A stretch of DNA of 55,109 nucleotides from Methanoregula sp. (GCA_023228295.1 JALOBP010000008.1:1-55109), one strand, 5' to 3'. Positions 8,466 through 16,266 are shown, counted from the stretch's first letter. Numbers and translations are program-made. The notes: generated from the sequence alone by a model not told the origin.

Positions 8466-9157
8466 AGGCACTCCTCACGGATATTGACGGAACAATCACC
8501 GGTCCTGATCGCAGGATAGATACCGGATCGATCGTAGCGATCCGGTCCCTCATCAGTTCCGGTTTCGAGGTAGTACTTGCAAGCGGGAATACCGCCTGTT
8601 TTATGGATGCACTCTCGCGGATGATCGGCACGAACGGGACATTCATTGCCGAGAACGGCGGAGTATTCCGCATCGGGTTTGGCAACCCCCTCACCATCAG
8701 CGGGGACCAGGCTGCCTGTCGCACTGCACTGGCGGCAGTACAGGACCATTTCCGGGCAAAGGGAACCGAACTGGAACTTTATAGCCCGTATTACCGATAC
8801 GCCGACATTGCATTTGCCCGGACCGTACCGGTTGATGAAGTACGGCAGGTTCTTGCAGATAATCCGGTACAGGTTCTCGATACCGGGTATGCCATCCATA
8901 TCCAGTCACCCGATATCAACAAGGGGACAACCCTTGAACTTCTCGCTCCCGTTATGGGGCTCGTCCCAGGCGATTTCCTTGCTATCGGAGATTCTCTTAA
9001 CGACCTCCAGATGCTCAAAACGGCAGGTATCGGAGTCACGCTCGCAAACGGCCACCCGGATCTCAAGGCTGTGGCACACCATGTAACGGGAAAAGAGTAT
9101 GGCGAAGGATTTGTGGAAGCAATTGAAAAATATTTTCCTTATTTCCGCGCAAGATAG
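8459..9157 (+). CDS. HAD-family phosphoglycolate phosphatase (archaeal type)
   Basis: A 232-residue HAD hydrolase of the Cof type. The nucleophile motif is LLTDIDGTITG (6-16), motif II is the ASGN segment near residue 42, and motif IV is AIGDSLNDLQML near 178. The length and pattern match archaeal phosphoglycolate phosphatase, which removes 2-phosphoglycolate, but a sugar-phosphate phosphatase cannot be excluded. The start is GTG overlapping the radA end by 7 bp. The 3' end overlaps the convergent PRC-barrel gene by 19 bp. Confidence 0.85.
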   Translation: MLKALLTDIDGTITGPDRRIDTGSIVAIRSLISSGFEVVLASGNTACFMDALSRMIGTNGTFIAENGGVFRIGFGNPLTISGDQAACRTALAAVQDHFRAKGTELELYSPYYRYADIAFARTVPVDEVRQVLADNPVQVLDTGYAIHIQSPDINKGTTLELLAPVMGLVPGDFLAIGDSLNDLQMLKTAGIGVTLANGHPDLKAVAHHVTGKEYGEGFVEAIEKYFPYFRAR

Positions 9158-9393
9158 CGGTCAACCACGATATAATCCTTGATATCCTTGACAGCCTCGA
9201 ACGAGATCTTTAAGATCTTGTCATCTTCCATCTCATAGCTTGACGTGTCAAAGGTCGCATCCGGATGGATGAGCATCTCCTGGACCTGGCCTGAATTAAA
9301 GTCCACGCGGATGTTCTTTAAGGTCCCGATAAGCTTTCCATCATTGCTCATAATCTTCTTTCTTGAAAGGCTGCGGGCAAATACACGAGTCAT
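9139..9393 (-). CDS. PRC-barrel domain protein
   Basis: 84 residues forming a single PRC-barrel: GKLIGTLKNIRVDFNSGQV followed by EDDKILKISFEAVKDIKDYI. In archaea, small PRC-barrel proteins are common and some take part in cell division or RNA metabolism; the role of this one is unknown. Its 3' end overlaps the convergent phosphatase by 19 bp. A TATA box lies close enough that the mRNA may be leaderless. Confidence 0.82.
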   Translation of the reverse strand: MTRVFARSLSRKKIMSNDGKLIGTLKNIRVDFNSGQVQEMLIHPDATFDTSSYEMEDDKILKISFEAVKDIKDYIVVDRYLARK

Positions 9394-9406
9394 AAAAAAA
9401 TTGACG

Positions 9407-9422
9407 ATGTATAAATATTTAA
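9407..9422 (-). promoter_or_regulatory. TATA box of the PRC-barrel gene
   Basis: On the minus strand TTTAAATATTTATACA lies about 15-29 nt before the ATG at 9393. This is close to the usual TATA-to-start distance of about 25 nt, so transcription would begin at or within a few bases of the start codon. Confidence 0.55.
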
Positions 9423-9482
9423 AATGTTCTAAAATTGGCGGGAAAATTTGAGTTTTTTTTTAAAAACGGAAAAGCAGGAGCG

Positions 9483-9692
9483 TTATTTGAACATTTCCGC
9501 TGCCATTCTTATGTCCGCTCCCCGCAGCGTCTTCCTGCCGGCGTGGTCGGACATCTTCTTGGCTTCTTTTGCGAGGAATGTCCCGTATTCTTCCATCAGT
9601 TCTGCGAGGGTTTCGGTGGCATCGGCACTGACTCGTTCGGCACCACCTTTCTTGATGATGCGTTCGACAGCAGCCTGGGATAACTCGGTCAT
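9483..9692 (-). CDS. Archaeal histone
   Basis: 69 residues consisting of one histone fold of the HMfA/HMfB family. The helix 1 segment AAVERIIKKGGAERVS, the long helix 2 (LAELMEEYGTFLAKEAKKMS) and the final GRKTLRGADIRMAAEMF are diagnostic. It forms dimers and extended wraps on DNA. GGGAGG lies 12-17 nt before the ATG and a TATA-like TTTAGATATT lies further upstream. A T-rich stretch at 9454-9470 follows the stop. Confidence 0.97.
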   Translation of the reverse strand: MTELSQAAVERIIKKGGAERVSADATETLAELMEEYGTFLAKEAKKMSDHAGRKTLRGADIRMAAEMFK

Positions 9693-9753
9693 GTGAACTT
9701 GATTCCTCCCATATCAATTGGCCGGGAATATCTAAAGGTATTCGTATTTTTTT

Positions 9754-10632
9754 TTAAAGAGACGGGAAGACCCGTATGACATCTGACTGGGTGAGGATCC
9801 CGACCGGTTTTTTGTCCTCGACTACAATCAGCCGGCCGATCTGCATCTCCTTGAACCTGTTGATGACCTCGAAGAGCTTCACGTCCGACCCTATCTCCTC
9901 CACCTCATCGGTCATTACTTCCGAAACCGGTGTGGTGAGCGGGAGGTTGTTCTCGATGGCTGATGCAATGTCACTCATCGTAACAATCCCCTGAAGGAGG
10001 TTATCATCGATGACGGGAGCGCCGTGGATGTTCCGGTGGTTGAAAAGAATGAGGGCATCCCACAGGGTGTCAAGGCTCCGCAGGCTGATGAGCGGGCTCG
10101 ACATATATGCCTTGATCGGCTGCTTGGGAAGCGAGATCATCTCTGAGGTCGCAATAAGGAGTGACTGCTTCACCTCGTCCTTTCCAAAAACCTCGCCGCG
10201 TATCAGGAGCTTGTTGACGGGTGTAGGACCAATGGTAATGTTATCACCGATTGCAAAAAGCCGGGTGTTGCCGAAAAGCCTGATGACCGCATGGCAGATA
10301 TCCGGGTGGCAGAGGGTGGTGAAATCGATCTCCTGCACCGTAGCTCCCACGACCACTTCCCCGTTCCTGCTGATCGGGACATCATATTCGCTTCCCTTGA
10401 TATTCAGGTTGAGTTCATTGTAGGCAAGGGCGGTCGGAACGTAGCCACCCTTCGGGCCCGGAACCCCGTCTACAAAGCCGATGGCTTTCAATGCCTGCAT
10501 CTGGTTGCGTACGGTTCCCGGGTTCCGGTGGATCTTGTCAGCAATGTCTTCTCCTTTGATGGAGCGCGAGTGCTGGTGGTAAAGGGTAATTAAGGTAATG
10601 AGGATATCGCGCTGGATAAGAGACAAGTCCAT
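9754..10632 (-). CDS. Winged-helix regulator with paired CBS domains
   Basis: 292 residues. A winged-helix domain (about 1-75, with GEDIADKIHRNPGTVRNQMQ) is followed by a linking domain (75-165) and two CBS domains (about 170-292, ending GILTQSDVIRVFPS). CBS pairs bind adenosyl ligands such as ATP, AMP or SAM, so it is likely a ligand-responsive transcription regulator; target and ligand are unknown. The true start is ATG 10632; the frame stays open upstream only because it runs antisense to the GTPase gene. It is divergent from that gene with 45 bp between starts. Confidence 0.87.
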   Translation of the reverse strand: MDLSLIQRDILITLITLYHQHSRSIKGEDIADKIHRNPGTVRNQMQALKAIGFVDGVPGPKGGYVPTALAYNELNLNIKGSEYDVPISRNGEVVVGATVQEIDFTTLCHPDICHAVIRLFGNTRLFAIGDNITIGPTPVNKLLIRGEVFGKDEVKQSLLIATSEMISLPKQPIKAYMSSPLISLRSLDTLWDALILFNHRNIHGAPVIDDNLLQGIVTMSDIASAIENNLPLTTPVSEVMTDEVEEIGSDVKLFEVINRFKEMQIGRLIVVEDKKPVGILTQSDVIRVFPSL

Positions 10633-10655
10633 AACGATAAACCGTATGACTGTCC

Positions 10656-10666
10656 ATAAATATATA
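10656..10666. promoter_or_regulatory. Shared TATA region between divergent CBS and GTPase genes
   Basis: ATAAATATATA is the only AT-rich block in the 45 bp between the two divergent starts (10632 and 10678) and reads as a TATA box on both strands. Leftward it lies about 24-34 nt from the CBS-gene ATG. Rightward it is only 11 nt from the GTG of the GTPase gene. Confidence 0.5.
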
Positions 10667-10677
10667 GGGAGCGATTT

Positions 10678-11751
10678 GTGGAATTCGAAAAGATGCCAAC
10701 AGTGCCAACTGCGGATGAGATCCTTGATCGCAGTTTCAGGCGAGCGGCAAAAAAGATGGCGGAGAAGAACAACAAGGAGCGCGCCAACACGGACTTTGTC
10801 AAAGCGGTCGGTGCGGCAGTCCATGACCGTCTGGTCTATATTATACGGGGATTCCCCGAGTTTGACAAACTTCCGCCATTCTACTACGAACTGGCAGACA
10901 TCCTCTTTGGCATGGACCGGCTCAAACAGTCCCTTGGAGCCGTAGGATGGGCAGCAAAACATACCAAGATGGTGGGAAACCAGCTTGCGCTGCAGTCCCG
11001 CAAGGCTGAGGATTCCCAGGTTGTGCGCAAGCGGGCCGTGGCCCGGCTTGCCTCCATGGTCCACCAGATCGACAAGGATCTCATATTCCTCAACGAGGTC
11101 AGGAATGTCCTGCGGAAACTTCCCCACATCGAGGACACGTTCACCATCGTGATCGCAGGATACCCGAATGTCGGGAAGTCCTCGTTCATCCGCAGGATCT
11201 CCTCTGCAGAACCGGAAGTGGCATCGTACCCGTTCACCACCAAGGGCATCATCGTAGGCCACCGTATCATGGGCCGGGAGAAGATCCAGTTTGTCGACAC
11301 GCCGGGTATTCTCGACCGTCCCGCGGAGGAGCGCAACCAGATCGAACGGCAGGCACTCTCGGCGATGATGAATGTCGCCAATGTCATCCTCTTCATCATC
11401 GATCCGTCCGAGCACTGCGGATATCCCATGGAAGTCCAGCTCCGTCTTCTCGATGAAGTGAAAGGGATGGTGCAGGTGCCGGTCATTGTCGTGGCCAACA
11501 AGTCCGATCTCACGATTGCAGACGGGTATCTCACCATGTCCACGAAGAGTGGCGATGGTGTCGATGAAGTTCTTGCTGACATTCTCACCCACAAGCCTGA
11601 ACACGTTGAGAGGGAACGGGCAGTGGATATCCGGTCGCCGATTGTCCATGCACCCGAGCCGGAGGCGGAAATTGATCTTATGACCGGTCAGCCAAAGCGC
11701 AAACGAATCCGGAGACCCAGGAAGCCCCGGACGGTGCAGGATAATACATAA
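10678..11751 (+). CDS. NOG1/Obg-related GTPase
   Basis: 357 residues. A helical N-terminal domain like NOG1 (about 1-150) precedes a TRAFAC GTPase domain with G1 GYPNVGKS (161-168), G3 DTPG (207-210) and G4 NKSD (274-277). The C-terminus is basic (KRKRIRRPRKPR), suited to RNA binding. NOG1 acts in large ribosomal subunit assembly in eukaryotes, and the archaeal homologue is inferred to do likewise. GTG 10678 has GGGAG upstream; ATG 10693 is an alternative and fits better with the position of the TATA box. Confidence 0.9.
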   Translation: MEFEKMPTVPTADEILDRSFRRAAKKMAEKNNKERANTDFVKAVGAAVHDRLVYIIRGFPEFDKLPPFYYELADILFGMDRLKQSLGAVGWAAKHTKMVGNQLALQSRKAEDSQVVRKRAVARLASMVHQIDKDLIFLNEVRNVLRKLPHIEDTFTIVIAGYPNVGKSSFIRRISSAEPEVASYPFTTKGIIVGHRIMGREKIQFVDTPGILDRPAEERNQIERQALSAMMNVANVILFIIDPSEHCGYPMEVQLRLLDEVKGMVQVPVIVVANKSDLTIADGYLTMSTKSGDGVDEVLADILTHKPEHVERERAVDIRSPIVHAPEPEAEIDLMTGQPKRKRIRRPRKPRTVQDNT

Positions 11752-11761
11752 CAATAATTCT

Positions 11762-11774
11762 TCCCTTTTTTTTG
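11762..11774 (+). terminator. T-run after the GTPase gene
   Basis: TCCCTTTTTTTTG lies 11-23 nt after the GTPase stop codon. No strong stem precedes it, so it fits the U-tract termination of archaea. Confidence 0.45.
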
Positions 11775-11901
11775 ATATTTATTGAATACGTTTACTGACG
11801 CTTCCAAAAGCAGCGACCCACAACTCAACAGGGACCGTAGGTCACAATCCCCATAATGAACTGCGTGAATCCAATACACTCAGGGAACCAGGGCAAATCA
11901 T

Positions 11902-11923
11902 CCAAAGTACACCGCTCGACCCA
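11902..11923 (-). repeat. GTACACC repeat, copy 1
   Basis: Reads CCAAAGTACACCGCTCGACC on the plus strand. It is the inverse of copy 2 with one mismatch and forms the left arm of a pair spanning 11902-12050. Confidence 0.75.
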
Positions 11924-12029
11924 CCCTTGCCCATTCTGCCATCCGGATTAGCAACGCGGTACATTTTTCCGTCACAGAAATCTGTAAATCCACCTGACAA
12001 ATCGTAAGAAAACCAGGAGATGATGCAGA

Positions 12030-12050
12030 GGGTCGGGCGGTGTACTTTGG
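12030..12050 (+). repeat. GTACACC repeat, copy 2
   Basis: Contains GTCGGGCGGTGTACTTTGG, an exact match to copy 4 at 49825, nearly 38 kb away. It faces copy 1 as an inverted repeat. Confidence 0.8.
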
Positions 12051-12175
12051 GATGGAGCGACTTCCCTGCCCCCAACCATGCAACACCAAAAGGTATGCCC
12101 GCCATGAGATGTGCCATCGTAAAACTCATTTATTACCGGCCAGACCGGCGCCCGCCGGAAAGGATCAGCCGGCCA

Positions 12176-12198
12176 TCAAAGTACACCGCCCGACCCCC
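12176..12198 (-). repeat. GTACACC repeat, copy 3
   Basis: Reads TCAAAGTACACCGCCCGACC on the plus strand, matching the inverse of copies 2 and 4 over 18-19 bp. It is flanked by GGCCGGC-type sequence, as is copy 4. Confidence 0.75.
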
Positions 12199-12369
12199 AG
12201 TTATACCCGCAAGAATGACCACCAAGGATTTATCGGCCCCTTTCAAAACGTTCAGATCGGTACTCCTTTCGCATGCCCCGTTCCCGTTCCATGAGATTTT
12301 ACCGGGGCACTGCACGGGAGAGCGGCTACGAGAATACGATGGCCAGACCAGAACCAGACGAGAAAAACC

Positions 12370-12873
12370 ATGGCTCATTTCAACCAGAGACCCGGGACAA
12401 AGAGCGCCTTTCACAACCTGAAGAAGCCGATTTCGGACGCTGCTGCGTTCGATGCCATAATCAGGTCGCTTGTCATGAACAACCCGCTCGGCTGCACACC
12501 TTACCGGACCAGAAAAAAGGTCCGCCAGCCGGTTGAGAGGGTGCGTGAGATGTATACCGCGAAATTCGTCTATGAGGATCCGGACGGGAAGCGTATCGGG
12601 ACCGGGCAGGAGATGTACAACTCGCTTGAAGGGTACCGGTACGGCATCGCTGCTGTTATCACCAATATGGCAAACATTGCTGCTCATCGCGGGAAGGTCA
12701 GGTCTATTCCCAATGCTGACCTCTTCTCGGTGATCCTGAAATGCCACGACCCGGACGGGGAACTGTATTTCCTGAGCATCGCACGCGACCGGGTGACCGT
12801 ATCGTCTTACACGGATGATGAGATCCGAAGGCGGGTTGAGCGGTGGTCGGACACCGTCCCGGCGCTGGCGTAA
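12370..12873 (+). CDS. Conserved hypothetical protein of methanogens
   Basis: 167 residues, cytosolic, with no known domain. The central and C-terminal parts look well constrained: MYTAKFVYEDPDGKRIGTGQ, YRYGIAAVITNMANIAAHRG and LKCHDPDGELYFLSIARDR. I recall similar proteins in other Methanomicrobia, but no function. The basic N-terminal 35 residues are less protein-like, so the start could be later, for example the Met at 12475 (MNNPLGCTPY). An antisense frame covers the same region and is taken to be a shadow. A short truncated reading frame follows 15 nt after the stop. Confidence 0.75.
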   Translation: MAHFNQRPGTKSAFHNLKKPISDAAAFDAIIRSLVMNNPLGCTPYRTRKKVRQPVERVREMYTAKFVYEDPDGKRIGTGQEMYNSLEGYRYGIAAVITNMANIAAHRGKVRSIPNADLFSVILKCHDPDGELYFLSIARDRVTVSSYTDDEIRRRVERWSDTVPALA

Positions 12874-12888
12874 CCGGAGGGTGAGAAT

Positions 12889-12945
12889 ATGGAGAACGAC
12901 CTCATCGTCGTCGGTGCCTTCCCGGGTGCCGGGCAATTATTTTAA
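12889..12945 (+). pseudogene. 18-codon frame with strong ribosome site; possible truncated Rossmann-protein start
   Basis: ATG 12889 is preceded by GGAGGGTGAG at good spacing and encodes MENDLIVVGAFPGAGQLF before a TAA. The sequence resembles the first beta-strand and glycine turn of an FAD- or NAD-binding flavoprotein (DVIVVGAGPAG type), cut off at once. It may be the remnant of a deleted gene once cotranscribed with the hypothetical gene 15 nt upstream, or a small peptide. No continuation is visible in other frames. Confidence 0.35.
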
Positions 12946-13067
12946 AAGGTATCCTCCGGTCATCAATACAACCGGCCCCCATGTGGCCGGGGTCTGCGCC
13001 CGGCATCCGTAATGCACGAAACCGCAATCCGCCCCATTTATCACGTATCTCCGACAACCTCCTATTC

Positions 13068-13502
13068 ATGAGAACTGCAGGTATCCTTCTGATCGTCATC
13101 CTCACCGTCATCGCCGGGGGCTGTACCACCACCGCACCGCAGGCAGCAACAACCCCGGCACCGACCATCCCCAGCCTTGTCGGCACCTGGAGCGGCCCAT
13201 CCGCGGGATATGACGAGGGCGTCGGGTTCTCCGATTACCACGACCTCGATATCCGGATGGTCGTCACGGAACAGAAAGACCGGGTCTTTGCCGGCCGGAT
13301 CCTCTTTGTTGCAAACGGCACCGAATCGGCAACGGAGTTTGCCGGCGTTATCGGCCGGGAGGGGAGGACGTTTGCGATGTCTGAGCAGGCCGGCGGTTAC
13401 TGCTTCGGGGAGATCCTCGGGCCGGACGCAATCGAGATCACCTACCTTGAGGACGGATCGCCATACAGTGCTTCGATCGACTCGTTCACACGGGTGAAGT
13501 AG
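13068..13502 (+). CDS. Small predicted lipoprotein
   Basis: 144 residues. A signal sequence (MRTAGILLIVILTVIAGGC) ends in a lipobox-like IAGGC, then a Thr/Pro/Ala-rich linker leads to a compact beta-rich domain beginning PSLVGTWSGPSAGYDEG and containing GRILFVANGTESATEFAGVI. The GTWxG opening resembles small lipocalin-like or META-type exported domains, but I cannot assign a family. ATG 13068 is chosen because the 29 upstream in-frame codons have no signal-like character. It is probably anchored on the outer face of the membrane. Confidence 0.75.
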   Translation: MRTAGILLIVILTVIAGGCTTTAPQAATTPAPTIPSLVGTWSGPSAGYDEGVGFSDYHDLDIRMVVTEQKDRVFAGRILFVANGTESATEFAGVIGREGRTFAMSEQAGGYCFGEILGPDAIEITYLEDGSPYSASIDSFTRVK

Positions 13503-14062
13503 GGATCCTTTTTTTTTACGTTACTCTTCGCTCTTTTCCGGCCGGTACGATAAATGATAAATCCAGTATCCGGTCATGGTGCCCGGGCCGCCGCGGGGGC
13601 GCCCTACGGGGCATCAGCCCCCATCTTTGCGAAAGAGGATTTCTCCAGAACTTTTTTATTCACTTCGAAAGGGTTTGTGCTGATTGGCAAAAAAGGGGTA
13701 TCCGTATCCAGGAAGCGGGCATGCAAAAAGGATCAAAGGGGGGTTCCCCAACCGGATAAGAAACGTTACGGTACCTGCTCTCTCCAACTGAATGGTTTGC
13801 ATATTTTTTGGAAATATTCTTCTTTCAGGAGTCAATCTTTCCTAAAAATCACAGACCGATTCCATTACACTCAGTCAACAGAATTCCAGATCCGCTTGAA
13901 TATCCTTACAGCATACCAGATGATTGCTGCTGCAAGAACTGAATAAAAAACAAATAACAGGGCTAATACAATGAGAGAAACGAGGATATTGAAAACAACC
14001 GGATCGTCCAGAATAATCCCTCACAACATTACTTTCATATTATAATAAAAATGTTGGGTTTA
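13503..14062. other. 560-bp intergenic region: T-run, hairpin repeat, otherwise empty
   Basis: TCCTTTTTTTTTACG directly after the lipoprotein stop looks like a terminator. A hairpin repeat follows at about 13590-13645. The plus-strand frame 13554-13946 has biased, basic, low-conservation composition and I do not regard it as a gene. AT-rich sequence before 14062 may serve as the leftward terminator of the next gene. Confidence 0.5.
13590..13645. repeat. Intergenic hairpin repeat, copy 1
   Basis: GGGGCATCAGCCCCCATC (13608-13625) is identical to 37848-37865. It forms a stem GGGGC/GCCCC with loop ATCA. Both copies are preceded by a GGCGCC and followed by a GA-rich stretch, TTCTCC and an A/T run. 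Confidence 0.6.
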
Positions 14063-14596
14063 TCAGGTTACCGTTATGGTAAACCTGCTTTGTCCGGTCG
14101 GAATTGTCCCAACACCTACCGCGCTTGCCACAACCTCATAAGTTCCGGGCTGTGTGAATCTTACTCCCCATGAGGAGGTAAACGTGTCATGCCAGATCAC
14201 GTACCCGGATTTACTGTATGTTCCCATGGCATTCGTCCAACCTGACGGAACTGAAGTATATTGAACCCCATCAAGAGACCCGCCGGTATTCAGATTCTGG
14301 ATATAGAACTTCTGGAAGTATTGATTAACAATATTTCCTATTTCACCCGAAGTGCTTATGGTAACCTGCTGATTGACTGCCGCACTGCTTGGACCATATG
14401 CATAAATATTTACATACGGTGTAATCCCTTCACGTGCTGTGGAAGTGGTATTCATGTCCCCATTCGGGGATACCATTGCAGTAGCGCCGGAATCTGCAGA
14501 AATACCCTGGTCTTCTGCCGCACTCACCATCGGTACAAACACCATCGTTGCCAGCAGGAATGCCAGCATGATCGGTATTATGTCTTTAAGTTTCAT
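14063..14596 (-). CDS. Exported protein with Ig-like fold, unknown function
   Basis: 177 residues. A clear signal peptide (MKLKDIIPIMLAFLLATMVFVPMVSA) is followed by a Ser/Thr-rich segment and one beta-sandwich-like domain from about residue 60, with VNQQVTISTSGEIG and a final FTQPGTYEVVASAVGV strand pattern typical of bacterial Ig or Ig-like adhesive domains. No membrane anchor is seen at the C-terminus, so it is secreted or bound to the surface. GGAGG lies 13-17 nt before the ATG. The leader is long and structured. Confidence 0.78.
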   Translation of the reverse strand: MKLKDIIPIMLAFLLATMVFVPMVSAAEDQGISADSGATAMVSPNGDMNTTSTAREGITPYVNIYAYGPSSAAVNQQVTISTSGEIGNIVNQYFQKFYIQNLNTGGSLDGVQYTSVPSGWTNAMGTYSKSGYVIWHDTFTSSWGVRFTQPGTYEVVASAVGVGTIPTGQSRFTITVT

Positions 14597-14765
14597 TTTA
14601 GTTCATACCTCCATTCATTAAAGGAAATTACAAAGGCATGATCCAAAACTTCATTATTATAGAAGATAATTGTCTCATGCCTACGGGCAGGCGAGGTTCA
14701 TCTGACGTACTAGATGAGGTGAACCCCGTCCTACGATTTTAAATTAATTTTACCATAATATAAAT
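14597..14765 (-). promoter_or_regulatory. TATA box and structured 5' leader
   Basis: A minus-strand TATA (ATTTATATTA, complement of 14756-14765) predicts a start near 14730, leaving about 130 nt of leader. This holds two stems: GGTTCA (14695-14700) with TGAACC (14720-14725), which also allows TCATCT/AGATGA pairing, and GCCT/AGGC at 14679-14692. The GC-rich block stands out in AT-rich surroundings. It could be a regulatory leader or a stability element. Confidence 0.45.
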
Positions 14766-15306
14766 ATTTTCAAATTGAAATAATGAAATAAAGTTATCAA
14801 TTATGTCACATTGAATGAAAATTTTAAGACTATTATAAGATTATAATCCCATTAAATGAATGATGTTTTTATGTGATTCCACCAAAAGGTCTCGTGATAA
14901 AAATATTTTTTTAAAACAACAGGTTGATCTATCCTCTTCTTTACACCCCCATACCGGGACGTCTTGAAGATTCCTAGCCGGGACGGTACTTTCCCGGATC
15001 CAACCCCCCACAGGTTCCCCGGCCAGCCTGGAACCCAGAAAAGCCCCTCCCGGATCATCCAAAAGGGTCTATATTGACAGATTTTGGAGCCTGAAATACC
15101 CATCAGATCAACAAAATTCCCGTGAAAATCAAAGATTCCAGAATTCCGGTCGGATAATTCCCCAAAAAACGCGACTATCCGGAAACCGGCTCCCCAAAAT
15201 GGCCTCCGATTCGAAAACAAACCGATTAAAACGGAGATGGTTTTTCAGGTATTTTCAGGGGTTGCAGGAGGTGAAAATCGAGTTGCTCTGTCGGAGACGG
15301 TATGTC
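14766..15306. other. Intergenic region without recognisable features
   Basis: AT-rich to about 14900, then ordinary composition. Minus-strand frames at 14841-15220 give Trp/Phe-rich, unlikely proteins. I see no RNA gene or repeat. Confidence 0.5.
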
Positions 15307-16209
15307 TCACGCCCACCCGATCAGCGCCCAGCCGGCAAGGAACCCGAGGATCGTCCCGCCGTTAATCGGGGGAAGCCCGGCCTGCGGCTTTCCCGACATT
15401 ACGAAGTGAAGGAGGATTACAAGACCGATAACCGACCCGACCATTGCCCCGAGTGCCGGGAGATTGACTACCCCGCCCAGCTTCGCCCCTTTGATGAACA
15501 CGTTAGCCGAGACCACGAGGATCGCGGGCATGATCAGGTCGCCCATACCTATGATGAAGGCTGCCCGGTCCTTACCATCGCCATCCCCGTCGATCTTCCC
15601 GATACCCTCCTTTATGAATGAGTAGTCCCGTTTCTTGGGAATTACAAAGAGGATCGGGGTCTTGAGGTCGATGACTCCTTCAGCGAGCGTGATCATGTGC
15701 TTTGTCTTGTATACCGAGATCGCGTCGTATACTGCGAGGAAGAGGAGCAGGAGGATGACCGGCAGGACTTCGAGCGAGACACCGAAGATTGAAGCAACCC
15801 CCGCACCGATCAGGACACCCAGCGTATCGATCACGTACCATTCCGGGTACTTGTAGAGCAGAAGCGTCGACATGATGGCAAGCACGAGGACGAGGACGGT
15901 AGCCGCGTCAGTGGACCCCATACCCGCATACACGAGGGCCGCGTAGATATACGCGAATGTAAAGAAGATCGAGAGGCCGATGACCGCTGCGATCACTTTT
16001 TTGAGATTGAATCTGATGAGGATCAACAGGAAGATGGTGAACCCTAAGAGGATGGCAATGAAGATGACCGGGTTCTCCATGGATGACGGGTCCTCAAACG
16101 CGGTGATTCCGCTGGCCTGCACGGGAAGGGATATGAGAAGTGCACCGATCTCTACGGCGAGCATGAGAAGGGGCATCGCAAGGAGGGGAATTAAGTCTTT
16201 TTTGTCCAC
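15307..16209 (-). CDS. Presenilin/signal-peptide-peptidase-like aspartic membrane protease
   Basis: 300 residues with about nine hydrophobic segments and all three hallmarks of the GxGD family (peptidase A22): catalytic Asp162 in LAVYDAISVY, catalytic Asp224 in IIGMGDLIMP, and PAL at 251-253 in VNLPALGAMVG. It would cleave transmembrane helices within the membrane. The layout matches the structurally studied homologue from the related methanogen Methanoculleus marisnigri. Natural substrates in archaea are unknown. The start is GTG 16209 with CAGGAGA upstream; it is divergent from a small membrane protein. Confidence 0.92.
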   Translation of the reverse strand: MDKKDLIPLLAMPLLMLAVEIGALLISLPVQASGITAFEDPSSMENPVIFIAILLGFTIFLLILIRFNLKKVIAAVIGLSIFFTFAYIYAALVYAGMGSTDAATVLVLVLAIMSTLLLYKYPEWYVIDTLGVLIGAGVASIFGVSLEVLPVILLLLFLAVYDAISVYKTKHMITLAEGVIDLKTPILFVIPKKRDYSFIKEGIGKIDGDGDGKDRAAFIIGMGDLIMPAILVVSANVFIKGAKLGGVVNLPALGAMVGSVIGLVILLHFVMSGKPQAGLPPINGGTILGFLAGWALIGWA

Positions 16210-16266
16210 GCTGGTATCTCCTGTAATTCAGGTAGATTAATTAGTGTGCTTTCATCATCTAAAAGC

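Larger units (their letters stand above)
11757..12369. other. 613-bp intergenic stretch with three repeat copies
   Basis: I find no convincing gene here. The stretch holds three copies of a 20-21 bp repeat (listed separately). The first two are in opposite orientation, about 150 bp apart end to end. Long open frames on the minus strand at 12133-12936 are antisense to the gene at 12370 and do not resemble a protein. Confidence 0.6.

Noticed and set aside
10633..11754. Upstream extension of the CBS regulator frame (to 11754)
   Set aside because: Lies antisense to the complete GTPase gene. The protein-like part and the TATA box place the start at 10632.
11902..12198. CRISPR array
   Set aside because: Copies are inverted and spaced irregularly (about 110-130 bp); no regular spacers and no cas genes.
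12133..12936. 267-codon minus-strand frame
   Set aside because: Antisense to the conserved hypothetical at 12370 and covering repeat copy 3; composition is not protein-like.
13554..13946. 130-codon plus-strand frame
   Set aside because: Covers the hairpin repeat; sequence is basic and shifting in composition, with no ribosome site or family resemblance.
14678..14726. tRNA gene suggested by GGTTCA-like sequence
   Set aside because: No acceptor stem, anticodon arm or D-arm can be folded around it; only two simple hairpins.
14841..15220. Minus-strand frames rich in Trp and Phe
   Set aside because: Unlikely amino-acid composition; no start signal or conserved segment.
15199..15621. Plus-strand frame of 140 codons
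   Set aside because: Antisense to the end of the presenilin-like gene, whose motifs are unambiguous.
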